In this document: positions 63,238-64,000 of the stretch, in pieces | How the letters are laid out: every line of letters starts with the position of its first letter | Position numbering within the stretch: position 1 is the first letter of the stretch | Assembly: GCA_021738565.1 (NCBI GenBank) | Contig: JAIPBT010000004.1 | Coordinates: 1-64,000 of the forward strand | Direction of reading: 5' to 3' | DNA length: 64,000 nt | DNA from: Bacteroidales bacterium | GTDB taxonomy: Bacteria; Bacteroidota; Bacteroidia; Bacteroidales; GCA-2748055 | Notes under the pieces: generated by a model | Database searches by the model: none | What the model saw: only the letters and a program-made list of their open reading frames with translations | What the model was told of the DNA's origin: nothing | Made by a program: the position numbers and the translations under genes

Positions 63238-64000
63238 ATGAAATACAATAAGATCATACTCAAATTAGAGGATGGCAACAGCTTTGAAGGATATTCATTT
63301 GGTTATGATGGCAGCACAGCCGGAGAAGTAGTATTCAATACTGCTATGACCGGTTATCCTGAAAGTCTTACTGATCCTTCCTACAGGGGACAAATACTGG
63401 TTCTTACCTATCCGATAGTGGGGAACTATGGTGTTCCCCATGATGATAAAGAAAATAACTTGTACCGTTTTTTCGAATCACATACATTGCACATATCAGC
63501 CCTTGTCATCAGTGATTATTCTGTTGATTATTCCCACTGGAATGCAGAAAAAAGTCTTGGAGACTGGCTTAAGGAAAATGAGATACCCGGAATTTTCGGT
63601 ATTGACACGCGCATGCTTACAAAAATTCTAAGGGAAAAGGGATCCATGCTTGGGAAGGTAATTTTCGATGAACAGGAGCCAGAATGGTATGATCCGAATA
63701 CGACAAACCTTGTACAGCAGGTTACGGTGGACAAAAAACAAATCTACGGCAACGGCAAACATAAGATACTTTTGCTTGACTGTGGAGTAAAATACAACAT
63801 CATACGTTACCTGCTGGATAGAGATACTACGGTAATCAGGGTCCCTTACGATCACGACATATCTTCAGAGGATTATGACGGCTTGTTTGTTTCCAACGGA
63901 CCTGGAGACCCTAAAATGTGTCAACCTGCCATAACAAGTCTTGCCAAAGCGTTTAATGAAGATGTTCCAATATTTGGTATTTGCCTGGGCAACCAGTTAA
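63238..64000 (+). CDS. carA: Carbamoyl-phosphate synthase small subunit, partial (runs off the window)
   Basis: The frame opens at ATG 63238 and is still open at the last base (254 codons). The start KIILKLEDGNSFEGYSFGYD and the block GEVVFNTAMTGYPESLTDPS are characteristic of CarA. The glutaminase domain begins near 175. The nucleophile cysteine is in the last visible block, FGICLGNQL, with Asn instead of the more usual His. CarA frees ammonia from glutamine for CarB in pyrimidine and arginine synthesis. It follows the thioredoxin-domain gene by 19 bp. Confidence 0.97.
   Translation, partial: MKYNKIILKLEDGNSFEGYSFGYDGSTAGEVVFNTAMTGYPESLTDPSYRGQILVLTYPIVGNYGVPHDDKENNLYRFFESHTLHISALVISDYSVDYSHWNAEKSLGDWLKENEIPGIFGIDTRMLTKILREKGSMLGKVIFDEQEPEWYDPNTTNLVQQVTVDKKQIYGNGKHKILLLDCGVKYNIIRYLLDRDTTVIRVPYDHDISSEDYDGLFVSNGPGDPKMCQPAITSLAKAFNEDVPIFGICLGNQL

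Overview
The window looks like chromosomal DNA of a member of the Bacteroidota, most likely a Bacteroidales/Marinilabiliales-type marine or sediment bacterium. The signs are a Bacteroidota-style -7 box (TAnnTTTG) at several gene starts, little visible Shine-Dalgarno sequence, an ATP synthase epsilon subunit of only 81 residues, and families common in that phylum (DUF2723, DUF1080, YfiR-SpoIIE proteins, gluzincin-propeller-barrel proteins). The density is about 85-90 percent coding. I see no prophage, CRISPR array or rRNA.

Layout. 1-1.7 kb: a truncated CoA-disulfide-reductase-like gene, a repeat-rich gap and tRNA-Gln with its terminator. 1.8-7.9 kb: a YgjP-like metallopeptidase, then TolC and membrane-fusion efflux genes, tsaB, efp and a PP2C-type phosphatase. 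7.9-12.3 kb (minus): cvpA, tyrS, a Wzz-like protein and an O-antigen ligase/polymerase. 12.4-20.9 kb: an unknown protein, a GNAT and a large M14 peptidase, a lipid block (plsC, lipid kinase, HAD phosphatase), an FkbM-like methyltransferase and a CDP-alcohol phosphotransferase. 20.9-27.3 kb (minus): a fused 5-oxoprolinase, an Nramp-like transporter and a DUF2891 lipoprotein. 27.5-31.7 kb: DUF1080 protein, fatty-acid desaturase, antitoxin remnant, TauE-DoxX-DsrE genes and tRNA-Arg. 31.9-43.3 kb: arfB, a Tat-exported sugar isomerase, a SNF2 helicase, an AsmA-like protein, a PHP phosphodiesterase, a small lipoprotein and a YfiR-SpoIIE signalling protein. 43.4-49.7 kb: a membrane-anchored reductive-dehalogenase-like protein coupled to an SLC13 transporter, ggt and a GH16-like protein. 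49.8-57.4 kb: atpD-atpC with two riders, and a minus operon of SUI1, outer-membrane gluzincin protein and TonB-like protein. 57.5-64 kb: a DUF2723 membrane protein, a polyprenyl synthase, a thioredoxin-domain protein and the start of carA.

The strongest non-gene signal is a family of short non-autonomous elements (92-144 bp) with terminal inverted repeats beginning TGTCTGTCC / TGTTTGTCA. Two copies have exact 8-bp target duplications and one an imperfect one; all resemble CTANTTAG. Removing the copy at 26038-26181 in silico rejoins a DUF2891 lipoprotein gene to the Nramp-like gene with only 3 nt between stop and start. This gives an ancestral three-gene unit with the 5-oxoprolinase. Because the Nramp-like protein lacks the usual metal-binding motif residues, and Bacillus subtilis also has an Nramp-family gene (ycsG) in its 5-oxoprolinase (kip/pxp) operon, this cluster is the best candidate here for an undescribed uptake-and-use system for 5-oxoproline or a related lactam. 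The second candidate is the reductive-dehalogenase-like protein translationally coupled to an SLC13 anion transporter.
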